Source: Carettochelys insculpta (Eukaryota > Chordata > Testudines > Carettochelyidae). From it: a DNA stretch of 64,000 nucleotides. The stretch lies in contig NC_134141.1 of assembly GCF_033958435.1 (NCBI RefSeq), positions 103,953,001 to 104,017,000 of the forward strand. Reading direction: 5' to 3'. The position numbers were made by a program, and so were the translations under genes. Shown here in pieces: positions 34,481 through 47,128 of the stretch. Position 1 is the stretch's first letter, and every line of letters begins with the position of its first letter. The notes beneath the pieces are model-generated. The model made no database searches. It had not been told where the DNA came from and worked only from the letters and a program-made list of their open reading frames with translations.

Positions 34481-36698
34481 CTTACTGGCTTGTGGCTTGA
34501 GTCACAACTGGGGCTCTGAAGCCTGCACAGGGGGGTGGGCTTCAGAGCCCAAGCCAGAATCTACACAACTACCCTTAGAACACTACTGCAAGCCTTCCTA
34601 GCCTAAGTTTGCAGAGCAGGGCTGGGAGGTTTTGCTGCCACAGGCTGTGAAGACCTCCCCACTTTGTCTGCAATGGTGTCAGGATTTCACCCTGTGGGAA
34701 TATTTTAAAAAGCCTTTTAAGGAGATGCTATCCTGTATCTTTCTCTGAATCCATTTCCCAAAATCCATCACTCATTATACAGACTTCGTCACTGATCTGC
34801 TGCCTGATCCAAAGCTTGGTGGGCTCAGAAGGAGTCTTTCCACTCACTTTAGTGGGCTTATGTTCAGATTCTTAGATCCTCAAAGATAGGTCGGCACCTA
34901 CCTCCCATTAGTGTTTATTTCAAGTTCATGGTGAAATGCAAAATTGTGCCTTGATCCTTAATAAATGAAAGTAACACATGTTGATTCTAGGAAATCTAAA
35001 GAAAAAGAAGAGTCAAAATAAAAGAAAATGCCACTGAAATTAGCTAGTCTTCTTACTTAGTTTCATGTAACTGAAACAAGAGAATCCAAATGGTATTGGA
35101 GATGCCCTGGGAAAAGAGGTGGTTGTACGGTAACAGTGGGTCTGTGCAAACCTTTTGTATTCTTTCTATTCATCCCAGCTCACAGTGTCAAAATTTCACT
35201 TGGAGCTTCAGGTTCAAACAAATCCTATAGTCAGGGTCAGCTTTCTGTTTGTTTGTTCGTTCATTCACTCGTTAGTTTGTTTGCATCCAGAGCATAAAGA
35301 ATGGCAAGTTTCAACTTTTTGGGGGGAGTGGGGGTGTCCCAAACTATATATAACCCCACATCTACTTGAAACTGGGCCCAGATTTGGAGAAAAGGAACCT
35401 CAAGCTTTCCAGCAATGCTTCATCAGGTCCTGGGGTTGCCAAGGCTCTTTTGCATAATCATTGATCTCACCAAAATGTTTTACACAATTCTGATTTTTAG
35501 TCTTGACAGAAAAAAGTATTTGATTATTGAAATTTAACAATCACCCTAAAAGAAATTCAGGCTCTTGAACCTGCTTTTATTGGTCACAAAGGCCCCAAAG
35601 AGAAACGCACAAACGCGTACACATAATGTTAAACATCTTGAGTGTTCCCAATGGTTAAGTGCTAATCCTGCACTTATTGATCTCAGTGGAGCTTCTGCTA
35701 TTAAATTTATGAGAGCAGGATCAGACCCTAAGTGCTTTGCTGGACCAGGGCCAACATTCTCACAGATTTCAGTGGAAGCAGGATTGGGCCTGAGCTCCAC
35801 CAAATAATCATCACGTCTCCTCCCAGAAAGACAAAAAATAAAAGCAAACAATACGAAGCCGTGGAAATGAACACAGCAAACTGGGAAGGCTCATTCAGCA
35901 CAACCAATGCAGGCTTCACTCACTTACGTACCACAATTTCAGACAGCCATAGCAGATTGTTTTCCTCACAATGTTCTTCACACCAAGTTCTACAGACAGA
36001 CTGTTTGTTCAGTTAGCAAATAAATGAGACAGCAACCTGACTAAAAGCTTAAACCTCATGTGCACCTGCCACGAAGAAGGAACTGCAGGTTTCCCCCTTC
36101 AAGACATTATGCAGCAACAACCAGGCATCAAAAAGGCTATGGAATATTGTGCATAATAATCGTGTATTTTTCAAGCATGTTTCAGAGTTTATAATGCCAC
36201 TTAGTAACACATATATCATTTTTGATAATCAAATTTATTTCTAGTATCACTTCACTGAAGCCAACAACTGTATTTTCAGGACATATTTGGCTTAGCGTCG
36301 TAACATCTAAATAACTCTATTTTATATTTGCTAGGCACAAGAGTATTTTAACTTTTTATCTATAAAACATTCGTATATTTAATTAAAAATATAAAACAGC
36401 TGTTGTGTACTTGCCAAAATAAAGCAGCCATTGCAAACTCACTGTGTATATTCAATCTAGCCCACTTATTGTACATTTTAGTAGAGCAGCTATCTTTCTG
36501 GTGCAGTATCCTCAGGTGAGATAAATCAGGATAGCTCTTTTAGGTCAGTGGAACTATGTCAATTTACACCAGTTAAGGATCTGGGACCTGGTTTCTAGAC
36601 CTGTTAATTTGTTTTATTTAAATCTTAGGCTAACACTAGTATGCACTTTTGAGTGTGTTTTGCTCAAAAATGGGGAAATGCAAGTAGATATTTTAGGA
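34481..36698. other. No recognisable gene
   Basis: AT-rich. The longest open frames (about 100 codons at 35155 and 35546) show no domain, and the opposing strand is equally open. Confidence 0.4.
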
Positions 36699-37077
36699 CA
36701 GTGGCTCTCAACCTTTCCAGATTGCTGTACCCCTTTCAGCAGTCTGATATATCTTATACACCCCTCAAGTTTCACCTCACTTAAAAACAAAAATTATACA
36801 TAAAAGTACAAAAGTTTCACTGCACCCTCTTACTGTCTCATTTTTTACCATATGATTATAAAATAAACCTAATGGAATACAAATATTGTACTTACATTTC
36901 AGTGCATAGTACAAGGAGTAATTTAAAGCAGTCATTTAGTTTGAAATTTTAGTTTGTACTGAGTTTGCTAGCACTTTATATGTAGTTTGTTGTAAAACTA
37001 GGCACATGTCTAAATGAGTTCATGCACTCCCTGAAAAACCTCAGCATCTCCCCAGTGGTACAAGTACTGTTATAGGG
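36699..37077. mobile_element. Non-autonomous hAT-type element
   Basis: Opens CAGTGGCTCTCAACCTTTCC, the widespread hAT terminal motif, followed by the gctgtacccctttcagcagt block I recall from a turtle hAT repeat. It ends in the degraded counterpart cagcatctccccagtggtac. No clean 8-bp duplication was found. Non-coding. Confidence 0.6.
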
Positions 37078-39622
37078 CCTGATTCTTCAACCCTTTCAAA
37101 AGTAATCAAGTTATCCTTATTTGACCCCCTTGAGGTCAGTGGAATTATTTTTTGAATAAAACTTCCCCATGTGAATGAAGGTTGGAACAGCTGAGCTCTT
37201 AATTGTCATCTATATTTGCTACAGTGGCATTGTCACAACTGGGAAAATATATATTTATTTCCCCCACATACACTCTTTAACTCCAAGGATCAGTGAATTT
37301 TTATGGAGTAGATACACTTCTGGTCAAATTCAGGGGTCTAATTCTCTGTTCTTTCCAAGCAGTTAATGAACAAAGCCTTCAGATTCTGTCCTGATACAAA
37401 TAATAATTTACTGTCAATAAAGTGGTGAACAATTTACCCCCATTAAAAAACAGATCTCTGAAATTAATAACCAACTCCCAGATAGTCAGAGAGCGCATTT
37501 GAAATTACAGTGTCACATGTAATTTGTGAGTGAGCAAGAAGTTATGCCACTATGCTGCCTCTGGACATAATCCTTGATGTTTTTCCCATGCATGTGGTGA
37601 CCTTGTCTATTGATTGCACTCCCTTTTCCAGGACTGTAAATAAGAGTGATTCAAAAAGCTTTTCTGTTCACATAGTTGTGGTTATGAGGGAAAGTTCTGA
37701 ATGGAAGAGCTTTAACTATCAGACAAATGCAGCAGCTGGCAAAGGACAGCTTGTATTAACCAGGATTGCGGCTTCTAGGACTTCTTTATGGCAACTGAAA
37801 GCTGTTCTCGTGCACAGCAAAGGCCTAGTGGGCCATTAGTCTGCCACACTGCTGTTTCCAGCACTGTGACCAGAATGGCAGAGGTCACTAAGCTGATGGG
37901 AATTTGCCATAGCTACGTGTGGACAACTGACCTATCTGCTTTTAGGTAGAAGTAGAATCTCAAGTTTGTTTTTTGTGGAAAAAACTTAAACTGGATTAAA
38001 TGAATCTGCAGAATATTTCACTTACAGTATTGCAAGCCCAAGAGAAATGTGATTTTTTCCCTTCAGTATCTCTGGCGGCTGTAATCATTTGTAGATGTAT
38101 TTATTTTATTCTTTACACAGCTTTGTTCAGGACTATCCATGTAGATGGGCCATATTAAACTAAACACCAAGTTCATTTGTATACTGACTTTTATATATCT
38201 ATCTTGGATTTTTTTTACAGTGCATATTACTGCAACACAATAAGGCTGTTAGCAAGTTATTTAGTGCTAATAAAAAAACCCACTGCTTTCAAACTGGGCA
38301 TTGTAGAAAGGACTCAGGAGGTTGCAACTACCCTGCCCTTCCTATATTGGGAAATGGGATCCTTGGTGGGGGGCGGTCCCAGCATGAAAAAGGATGTCAT
38401 AGTATGAGAGAGTTTGAGAACTGGTCTAAGCTCATGCCAAATGTAACATCCAAGTGCTGATACCCTAAACACCCTATACTAATAAAGGGTATGAAAGAGT
38501 CATTCAATTACCAGGAGTAGTTCTGTTGTGCTTTTAAAGTAAATCATTTAACATTCCAACCAGCGTCCAGTATTGTATCTATTAATTTTGGACATAAACA
38601 AGTAGTAGAGCAAAGAAGAAAAAGAGAAGACAAATAACTAGAAAAGCTCCATCTGAGATACCCAGTCACATTCTTCTCTTCTCCTTCCCCTCCAGTACAA
38701 CTCTTTTTGAGCATCGATGTGAACAACAACTCTTAGAACTGCTGACAGAATTGGAAAGTGAAGATTGCTTGGCATATCCTCTGGCATCCACTCTTTTCTC
38801 TCCCTCAGTGCAGAAAGAAATGACTGTAAACACCTTTGGTTCATACAAAGATACCAGGGTGAAAACCTGGCCCCACGGAAGTGAAGAGCAAATCTCCCAT
38901 TGAATTCAATGGGGCCAGAACGTCATGCCAGCAGTATTAATGTAAGTACTGCCTCTCACTTAAAGTTCAATACAGCCTCATCAGAAGAAGTTTCAAGTTG
39001 TTGGCCATCACCACATGGTGTAGACTTAGATTTTTGTACACAAGGAATTAAAAGGTCTTAAGTTACTGAAGGTTGGCATTCCTCTTACCCAAGATGGAAG
39101 AGGGAACAGCGATAATGTTGGAGAGTCCTGAAACTGTACAGAAAGTGGTACAACTGTGGTCTTTGAGACATTGAAGCCATGCCCTACAATACCCTTGGGT
39201 GTTTCCATTTTCTGATACACAGAGATAGAAGATGAAGCTTCCTTTGAATCTGTCCAAAAGACACATTTTACTAGCCTCTTAAGCTGCCAAACAGTGAGCT
39301 AAGCCTCTCTCCTGCAACAAAATGTGGGAAATCACATCCTTTTGGGAAGCCTAGAAGGGCAGAAAGAGAAATCTGGCAGTGTCCTCTGTTATCTCTCTCT
39401 CTCTATTTATACCTTTAAAACCCATGAGGAGACTAGTTGTGCGTGAGGACGATAGCCAGCTAGAAATTCGTCACTGAGCTAGTATTCTTACCAAGTGTAA
39501 GATCAAGTTCCCATGTCTGAGCTAACTGCTGCGAGGTGGAAATTACAGCCTACTGAAATATTCATATGCTTGGCCACTGTTTCCAACCAACTAAATCAGG
39601 AATTCAGTGACAGTGAATACAC
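37078..39622. other. No recognisable gene
   Basis: AT-rich, no domain or splice-framed conservation that I can see. A short (CT)n run at about 39392-39402. Confidence 0.4.
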
Positions 39623-39987
39623 TAGGGGTGCGTCTACACTAGCCTTCTACTTCGAAGTAGCCGGCACAACATCGAACTAGCACGCGCTGTGTCTACACGC
39701 GCTGTGCGCTATTTTGACGTTGAAATTGACGTTAGGCAGCGAGACGTCAAAATCACTATTCCTATCCGAAGATGGGAATAGCGCCCTACTTCGTCATTTA
39801 ACATCGAAGTAGGGCATGTGTAGATGATCCACGTCCAGCTACTTTGAAATAGCGGGGTCCTCCATGGCGCCAATCAGCTGAGGCGTTGAAATGCTCTGTT
39901 CAGCCCCTGTGGGGCTCTATGATCACCACGTGCAGCAGCCCTTAAAGCACGACGGACCCAGATTTCCTGTGGCAGGAATCTGAGACC

Positions 39988-41529
39988 GTGCAGGCAGCAG
40001 CACACACACGTGGCAGCCCTGCACGCCCTTCACAGATGCCAACCCCTCCAACAAGTGCCATGGCATCCAGCCAGACCCCAGAGTGCCCTCAGGGCTCCTC
40101 CCCTGAGGGGACCCAGGCAGCCCCAGCAGCCAAACAGGGGGCCAAAAAGCGGAGGGGCCCCCTTTGGTCGGAGGCTGAGCTCCGAGACCTTCTGGGGCTC
40201 TGGGGTGAGGAGGAGGTGCTCCACATGATGGGGAGCAAGCAGCAGAACATGAAAGTGTTTGCCCGACTGGACAAGGGCCTGGCTGCCCAGGGTCACCCTG
40301 CCCGCACTCCAGATCACATCCATAGCAAGGTGAAGGAGTTGTGGCAGGGTGACTGCCAGGCCCGGGACTTGGCCCAGCCGGTCTGGGGCCGTCCCCGCCA
40401 CTTGCCCCTATTACAGGGAGTTCAGGCCCATCCTGGACCCCCAGGACACCTCCTCCTCCTCCCAGGCCACATTGGACACCGTGGCTGAGGAGTCCCAGGA
40501 GGCCTCAGAGCCAGAGTCCAGCCCATACCTCAGGGCCCAACCGACGAGCCACCCTGTGGACATCAGAGGAGGGGTCCAGCAGCGAGGTGTGGGGGGGGCT
40601 CCTCATAGACCTCCCCTCCCAGAGCACCAGCCGGGTGTCTTCCCTATGGAGTTCCCCTGACCATAGCAGTGGACAGTCAGGTACATACCCCACAGGGAAC
40701 ACACCCCTGGGCTACAGGGCAGGGGCACCAGATATGACTGGGAGCCCCACACACCCCCAGCTGACCCCAACCCACAACTGCCCAGCCACAGCATGGTCCC
40801 AGGAAGGCAGCATGGCCATTAGCGCCCATCAGCACCCATAGCCATGGATAGCACTGTGCCCTAACCACAGGGGCAGGGGCATCATGCAATGGGGACACCC
40901 AACTGGGACACCACACCCACTGATGGGGACAGAGACCCAGCACCCAAGGGGGGATGTGGGGAATGGACCACGGGCCAGGGCACAGTAATAACATCCTTCC
41001 CCTCCCTTTCTCCCTCCCCGCAGCTGCACCATCTGAGGCCCCAGGCAGCCAGGCACCCTCTTTGGTCCCTGAGAGCCCAACAGAGGCCAGGCACCGCCAG
41101 CGCCCAGGGACACCTCCAAGGCCAGCAAGACGGGCATGCCACCACCGGACCCAGGGGATGGCCCCCATGGACACCCAGCTCCTAGCAGCTCTCCAGCAGG
41201 AGGCAGAGGTGGCTGAGGAGAGGCTCCACTTTGACAGGGAGGAGTCCACCTGGTGCTGGGCAGCGTGGGAGGATTTCATGGGGGTGTTCTGGTATAAAGC
41301 TGGGTCGCTCTGGAAGGCTGTCACCTGGCTCCCACCCCCCACTTTCCCCCCCCCGCCGCCCTCCCTGCTGCTTCGCCCAATGCCCCCCCCCGCCGTGCCA
41401 CCTGCCTTGCCACCTGCTGCCCCACCTCCCACCTCGCCTGCCGCCCCACCTGACTTGCCACCTGACTTGCCACCTGCCTCACCGCCTGCTGCGCCACCTG
41501 CCAGCCCCCCCAGGACCGAAGCCCGCTAG
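39988..41529 (+). pseudogene. Myb/SANT-like partner gene of H2, two exons
   Basis: The start MQAAAHTRGSPARPS matches the H1 copy and confirms its start. Exon 1 (39988-40680) has the SANT/trihelix core: RRGPLWSEAELRDLLGLW, SKQQNMKVFARL and SKVKELWQGD. A frame change near 40375 moves the continuation (AVPATCPYYREFRPILDP) to another frame. The donor CAG|GTACAT is at 40680/40681. The acceptor CCCGCAG ends at 41023. Exon 2 (41024-41529) has the QLLAALQQEAEVAEERLHFD helix and a very proline-rich tail of PPA repeats ending RTEAR. The single frameshift aside, this is the more intact of the two SANT genes, with splice sites preserved. It would bind element DNA and recruit the transposase (family knowledge). 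Confidence 0.8.
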
Positions 41530-41789
41530 AGCTGAAGACCAGCCAGTGAAGGCATCCCAGCCCTACCTGCCGGTCCTCCTGGCTCCCAGCCAGCTGCACT
41601 GGGGACCGCGGCCAGTGGGCGGGTAGCAACCCATACCAGCTGGGGGTCGCACACCTCCACCAGATTGATGGGCCGATGGCTGAGCCATCTGGTGGCCCCC
41701 CATTTGTATATAGTTGTCCCCACTTGTACATTGCTTCCAGTTTTTGTTGTGCACATAAGACAGTTTACCAGTTTTCAATAATCCACAGT

Positions 41790-41795
41790 TTTATT
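41790..41795 (-). terminator. Polyadenylation signal candidate for the H2 transposase
   Basis: AATAAA on the minus strand, about 110 bp past the transposase stop at 41905, in the gap between the convergent genes. Confidence 0.4.
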
Positions 41796-41904
41796 TTCCA
41801 AAGACCCTGAGACGTGTGCTTGTTGAGGGGGATGGTGTGGGGGAGGTGTGCGGGCAGTGGGGGTGGTGTGTGAGGGGGTCCTCTGGGGAAGGCCAGGGAG
41901 GTGC

Positions 41905-43267
41905 TCAGGGGTCTCCCTGATCAAAATGGGCCCGCAGGACCTCACAGACCCGTACCCCCTTACGGTGGGCCTGGTGACTAGGTGTGGCATCCAGCTGGGG
42001 GAAGCCCGTGCCGGCGTCACCTGCCCACCCCTGGACCAAGGCCTCTCCCTTGCTCTCAACAATGTTGAGGAGCTTGCAGCATGCGCCCACAACCTGGGAG
42101 ATGTTCTGGAGAACGACATCCAGGTGGGTAAGAAGGCACTGCCTGCGGCCCTTCAGGAGGCCGAAGCTCCTCGCCACCACCTGGCGGGCATGGTTCAGTC
42201 AGGCGTTGAACCACTCCTGACTGGCAGTGAGGTGGCCAGTGTACGGGCACATGAGCCAGGGCTGGAGGGGGAGGCCACATCCGCCACAAGGCAGAGGTCC
42301 CTGCCTCCAGCCGGTGGCACAGGCCTGAGTTCCTAAAAATGCAAGTGTCTTGTGTATAACCGGGCCAGCCCACATAGACATCCTGGAAGTGGGCCTGGCT
42401 GTCCACTGTGGCCTGCAGGACCACGGAGTGGTAGCCCCTCTGGTTGATGTATCTTTCCCCGCTGTGGTCCAGGGCGCAAATGGGGATGTGGGTCCTGCCC
42501 AGGGCCCCGAAGCAGTTCGGGAACCCCATGGCAGCAAATCTGGCAACAGCTGTGTCCAGGTCCCCGACTCGGACAACCCTCTGGAGCAGCATGGCATTGA
42601 GCACAAGGACCACCTGTGGGGAGGGAACACAAGAGCCCATGAGGGTGTGCAGGGTACCCCAGGCCCCTCCCCCCAGGCTCCCCTCCAGGGCACCTCCCCA
42701 GGCAACCCCCCTCCCAGCCTCTCCCTCCCTGGCACCCCTCCCTCCACAGCCCCACACCTGCCCCCTCTCCCCAACCCCCCCGTCCCCAAGTGGGTGCATG
42801 CCCAGGCCTCCTTACCTCCATGATGATGGCCCCAGCCATGGCCTTTCCCACTCCAAACCAGTGGCCCACGGAGCAGTAGCTGTCTGAAGTGGCCAGCTTC
42901 CAGACGGCTATTGTGACCCTCTTCTAGACAGGGAGGGCGCACCATATCTGCATGTCCTGGTGCCTCAGTGCAGGGGTGAGCCACTGGTGGAGCTCCAGGA
43001 AGGTCTGCCGGCGCATGCGGAAGTTCTGCAGTCACATGTTGTCATCCCGCTCCCCCATGACCAGCTGCTCCCATCACTCAGAGCTGGTGAGGTAGCTCCA
43101 GAGTCGGCGGAGCACCTGGCAGGGGGAGGAACAGGGGAGCCCAGTGGTCAGGGTCATCCCCATCAGCCCCCTGGGAGGGTCCCCCTGCCAGGAGTTAATG
43201 GGCAGCCACTCATGCAGCACCTAGCAGGGCGCTTGCTCCCTGGGTGACTACCTGGAAGGCTTCCAGG

Positions 43268-43315
<48 letters not shown>

Positions 43316-43323
43316 GGGTCCAT
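41905..43323 (-). pseudogene. HARBI1-like transposase of H2, catalytically dead
   Basis: The start at 43323 gives MDP plus 14 Gln codons. Exon 1 ends at a GAG|GTAAG donor (42816/42815) and exon 2 starts after CACAG at 42613. Compared with H1: exon 1 has a frameshift soon after the polyQ and a stop in the HTH region. The first catalytic Asp motif reads ALGRTHIPI, so Asp is Gly and the next Gly is Arg. A deletion of about 46 bp removes the stretch before the second Asp and shifts the frame, leaving VADVA out of frame. The Glu motif reads VVARSFG (Glu to Ala). Two of three catalytic residues are therefore substituted and the third is out of frame. The remaining homology runs to RAHFDQGDP and a stop at 41905. 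Confidence 0.85.
43273..43314 (-). repeat. (CAG)14 polyglutamine tract in the H2 transposase
   Basis: Fourteen uninterrupted CAG codons directly after ATGGACCCC on the minus strand. H1 has six at the same point, and H3 an interrupted set (CAG CTG CCG then three CAG). Confidence 0.95.
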
Positions 43324-43684
43324 AGCTGCTGTGCATCAGTCTGCAAGAGTGTGGCTAGCGCTCTGCAGACCTCATGCTGTGCAGCCTGGGTGTGTCGGGG
43401 AGCGGCCCTTTAAAGGAGCAGCTTGCTGTTGCCCCAGAAGGGTTAGTCCAGCACAAGTCCCCCCTCTGCGGGCTTTCCTTGCCCCTTACTTCAACAGGGA
43501 GCGCTTGTGTGTGTGGAAGCTCCACATTTCCTTTCGGGGCAGCTCCTTTCAATGTTCCCTGTCGCTGCTTCGATGTTGAACATTGACAGCAGCAGCCCCG
43601 GAGGATGTGTGGATGATAAACGTCGAAATAGCCTATTTCGATGTTGTTATTTTGATGTAGTGTCCTAGTGTAGACGTAGCCTAG

Positions 43685-44300
43685 GTATTTTTATCGGAAA
43701 TGCAGGAATAGTAGTCTATGATTTATGGTTTGTATGTTTCAGTAGAATTACACAAAAATAATCCAGTAATTGCAATATAAAAACTTCTATATATCATGGC
43801 ACAACTGTAAAGTTAGGAAAGAGTTTTCCTAACTGCTAACAGTCATAGGCAGGTGGAAATAGGAGTGATGAATGTAATATTGATGTCTATTTTATACTAG
43901 CAAAATCAGTTCCTTTCCCCCCCCGATCCACACTGAGCTTACTGTGGCACTAATTGTGCTGATCCACTGGGCCCACACTCAGAAGGGCCTATAATGGTTG
44001 TCAGGTGCCCAGTTTTCAACTGGACTTTCTGGTTGAAAAGTAGACCTGGCAGTGTCCTGTCAACACTACTGACTGATCACTGGAAGTCAGGTTCCAGAAG
44101 TAACCTCAATTAGGTTACTTGCTCTCCCAATAAGGAGAGCAAGAAACTGTTTGGAGGAGCTGCAGAGTGAGACAACTGGCACCCAAGGATCTGAGTGTGG
44201 CAAAGAGAGGTAGGTACTATATCTGTGCTGTCGTGGGTTGGGAAGGATCCTGTCTCCAGGGACTGACACCCACCATGCTATGCTTGTGGCCTTGGTCTCT
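43685..44300. other. No recognisable gene
   Basis: AT-rich spacer between H2 and the next LINE end, no feature seen. Confidence 0.4.
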
Positions 44301-44307
44301 GCCTCAG

Positions 44308-44716
44308 TCTTGTTTACTTGTTCCCATAATATCAGAACTAGAGGACACCAAATGAAATTAATAGGCAACAGTTTAAAACAAAGAAAAGGAAGTTCTTCTT
44401 CACACAGTCACAGTCAACCTGTGGAACTCCTTGCCACAGGAGGCTGTGAAGGCTAGGACTAAGAAAGGGTTTAGAGAAGAGCTAGATAATTCATGTAGGT
44501 TAGATCCATTAATGGCTATTAGCCAGGATGGGTATGGAATGGTGTCCTTAGCCTCTCTTTGTCAGAGGCTGGAGATGGATGGTAGGAGAGAGATCGCTCG
44601 ATCATTACCAGTTGGGTTCACTCCCTCTGGGGCACCTGTCAGTGGCCACTGTCAGCAGACAGGATAATGGGCTGGATGGACCTTTGATCTGACCCAGTAT
44701 GTCCATTCTTATGGCT
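44308..44716 (+). mobile_element. L3/CR1-like LINE 3' end
   Basis: Reads from gaggacaccaaatgaaatta through aaaaggaagttcttcttcac and cctgtggaactccttgccac to tggacctttgatctgaccca and gtatgtccattcttatgg. This is the well-preserved 3' end of reptile L3-type LINEs, including the untranslated tail. 5'-truncated. Confidence 0.75.
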
Positions 44717-46256
44717 AATCCCACCTCACCCTGATGTGCTCTTGCCCCCAGCTCCTGCCTCACTTGGGGGTCAGCTCTTCGTGTCCAACCTACTCTGCTT
44801 TGATTTCCTTTGCTTCACCCAGGAACGAGCTTCCTGCCCCGCTGTGCCCTTGCCCCCAGCTCCTGCATCACCCTGGGGACTGACCTCTCCACATTCTGCC
44901 TCATGAAAAAAGAATCTTTAAATATAGTCACTACTGGAAGAGTTTCTGGCCCTTTCTTTGCCTGAACAGAACAATACCTGCTATCTGAGGTTTTTCTCAA
45001 ACAAGAAGTTGAAAAATTAAAAGGCATTTAATGAAAATCTAAAATATCTGCAACTTAGTGGGCTAAAGTACAATTGGTTTCCACACCAATGCAAAAAGAA
45101 TTCACCTTCCAAAATATTGAAGTGGGGTTGTCTTTGTTAGTGGATCACTAGTCATCCAGAAATATTTTTTTCAATCCATTCTCAAAATCCTTTTAAATTG
45201 TTCCTGTGAAAAACTGCCCTTCTAACCACAGTTTCTCAGAAACGTTCAGTGGCTTTCTTTGCTCCCATTTCTGTTTTGAGCCAAGTTATTCCTTTTTTTG
45301 ACTGAATGGCCCAGACTCAACCCCATTATAATACTAACCACATTGCTTTACTCGATCCCCATCAATCAGAATTTTGCAGTGATGACTGTAGAAATGGCGC
45401 CACTGATGGATTTTAATGGTTGTTGTTTGGTCCCAAAGCTTCTCGTTCCTAATTCCTCTAGCATTACATGCTTTATTCACCATTGTTGCCTGTGATATTC
45501 TTATTCAACTTTCTTCTACCAACTTTGGGTGCTATTCTTCTTTCATTTTCCTCTCACTACTGTCAGTCTAGTTATTTCCTCTCACCCTCAAGTCCTGAGG
45601 AAAATATAATTTTTCCAGAAATGGTTTATATTTTCTTCAGAATTCAGTCCTGTGTTCCATATTATATTCTTTGTGTGTACTCCATTCGCCTACACAAAAT
45701 GACTAGATCTGTCAGGTTTGAGGATCATTTACATGTTGTTGATACTCAATGATATTGTGCATATCCCCATTCTTCTACCATTCTGTGCATGGCAGAAAGC
45801 TTCCTTGGGTTGAATGTGAAGTCAGGGAGATAGATTTTGTGCTGAGCCTCTTGAAAATCACAGCATAGGTGATGCAGCCCACAGTGGACAAATGCAGTTT
45901 CACAACACACTGATTCCAGCCTACTGCAGGTCTGGACTTGGCCCTGTTTTCAATGAGAACGTCCTTCTGAGCTGCTCAATAATCCTCACAGCATCCCAAA
46001 AACATCCCTGACCAAGCATCCAACCCTTGCTCCCACCAGGTTTTCTACAAGAAGGAAGGGCAATGCAGGGCGACTTAATCTGTCTAATGCTGCTTCTGTT
46101 CTGCAAAAATTCTCCATTGACTTCAATGGACTTTAGTACAGGCTCTACACTGAGACTTTTTCCATTCATGTGCTCCTGTCTGAGTATTCTCTGGTATGTG
46201 CTTTATGCTTTCCTTTTTGTTGTTCTATTCATTTCATTTTCACTTTCACAATACAC
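44717..46256. other. No recognisable gene
   Basis: AT-rich with chance frames (45468-45752 and others) lacking domains. Confidence 0.4.
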
Positions 46257-46259
46257 CCA

Positions 46260-46958
46260 GGCCGCGTCTACACGTGCACGCTACTTCGAAGTAGCGGCAC
46301 CAACTTTGAAATAGCGCCCGTCACGGCTACACGTGTTGGGCGCTATTTCGAAGTTGAAATCGACGCTAGGCAGCGAGATTTCGAAGTCGCTAACCCCATA
46401 AGGGGATGGGAATAGTGCCCTACTTCAAAATTGAACGTTGAAGTAGGGCACTTGTAGCCAATCCGCATCCCGCAACATCGAAATAGCGGGGTCCGCCATG
46501 GCGGCCATCAGCTGAGGGGTTGAGAGATGCTCTCTCTCCAGCCCCTGCGGGGCTCTATGGTCACCGTGGGCAGCAGCCCTTAGCCCAGGGCTTCTGGCTG
46601 CTGCTGCGGCAGCTGGGGATCCATGCTGCATGCACAGGGTCTGCAACCAGTTGTCGGCTCTGTGGATCTTGTGTTGTTTAGTGCAACTGTGTCTGGGAGG
46701 GGCCCTTTAAGGGAGCGGCTTGCTGTTGAGTCCACCCTGTGACCCTGTCTGCAGCTGTTCCTGGCACCCTTATTTCGATGTGTGCTACTTTGGTGTGTAG
46801 ACGTTCCCTCGCAGCGCCTATTTTGATGTGGTGCTGCCCAGCGTCGAAGTTGAACATCGAAGTTGCCAGCCCTGGAGGACGTGTAGACGTTAGTCATCGA
46901 AATAGTCGCTACATCGAAATAAGCTATTTCGATGTAGCGCGCACGTGTAGACGTAGCC
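46260..46958. mobile_element. Harbinger element H3: 699-bp internal-deletion derivative
   Basis: Left end GGCCGCGTCTACACGTG; right end reverse-complemented GGCTACGTCTACACGTG; CCA duplicated at 46257-46259 and 46959-46961. The left part matches the SANT-side terminus of H1. The right part matches the transposase-side terminus, including the transposase start on the minus strand (MDPQLPQQQPEAL at 46623-46585). Everything between the two gene starts has been lost, with the join near 46575-46590. It keeps the CTACATCGAAATA palindrome at 46909-46937. It is a non-autonomous copy that H1-type transposase could move. Confidence 0.85.
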
Positions 46959-47128
46959 CCAGTGTGTCAATCTTGCTGCACTCTGAACCATTTCTCTTCA
47001 AATAGCTCAGTGATCCCCTTTGTAAGCCAGGCCTCCCACTCCACATTCACACCCATCCATAGAGGGCTGGGGACACCACGAACACTCCACAGAGGGAGAC
47101 TGAGAGTCTTCCAAAACTCATCAACCCT

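Larger units (their letters stand above)
39626..43681. mobile_element. Harbinger element H2 (4056 bp, inverted, decayed)
   Basis: Left end GGGTGCGTCTACACTAG; right end reverse-complemented GGCTACGTCTACACTAG; TAG at 39623-39625 and 43682-43684. Same two-gene convergent plan as H1 but in reverse orientation: SANT-like gene on +, transposase on -. The ends differ from H1 after the shared GTCTACAC core (TAG versus GTG), so H2 belongs to a sister subfamily. Confidence 0.9.

Noticed and set aside
40677..41432. 251-codon minus-strand open frame in H2
   Set aside because: Antisense of the SANT gene intron and its proline-rich exon 2. Glycine/tryptophan-rich composition is expected from that.
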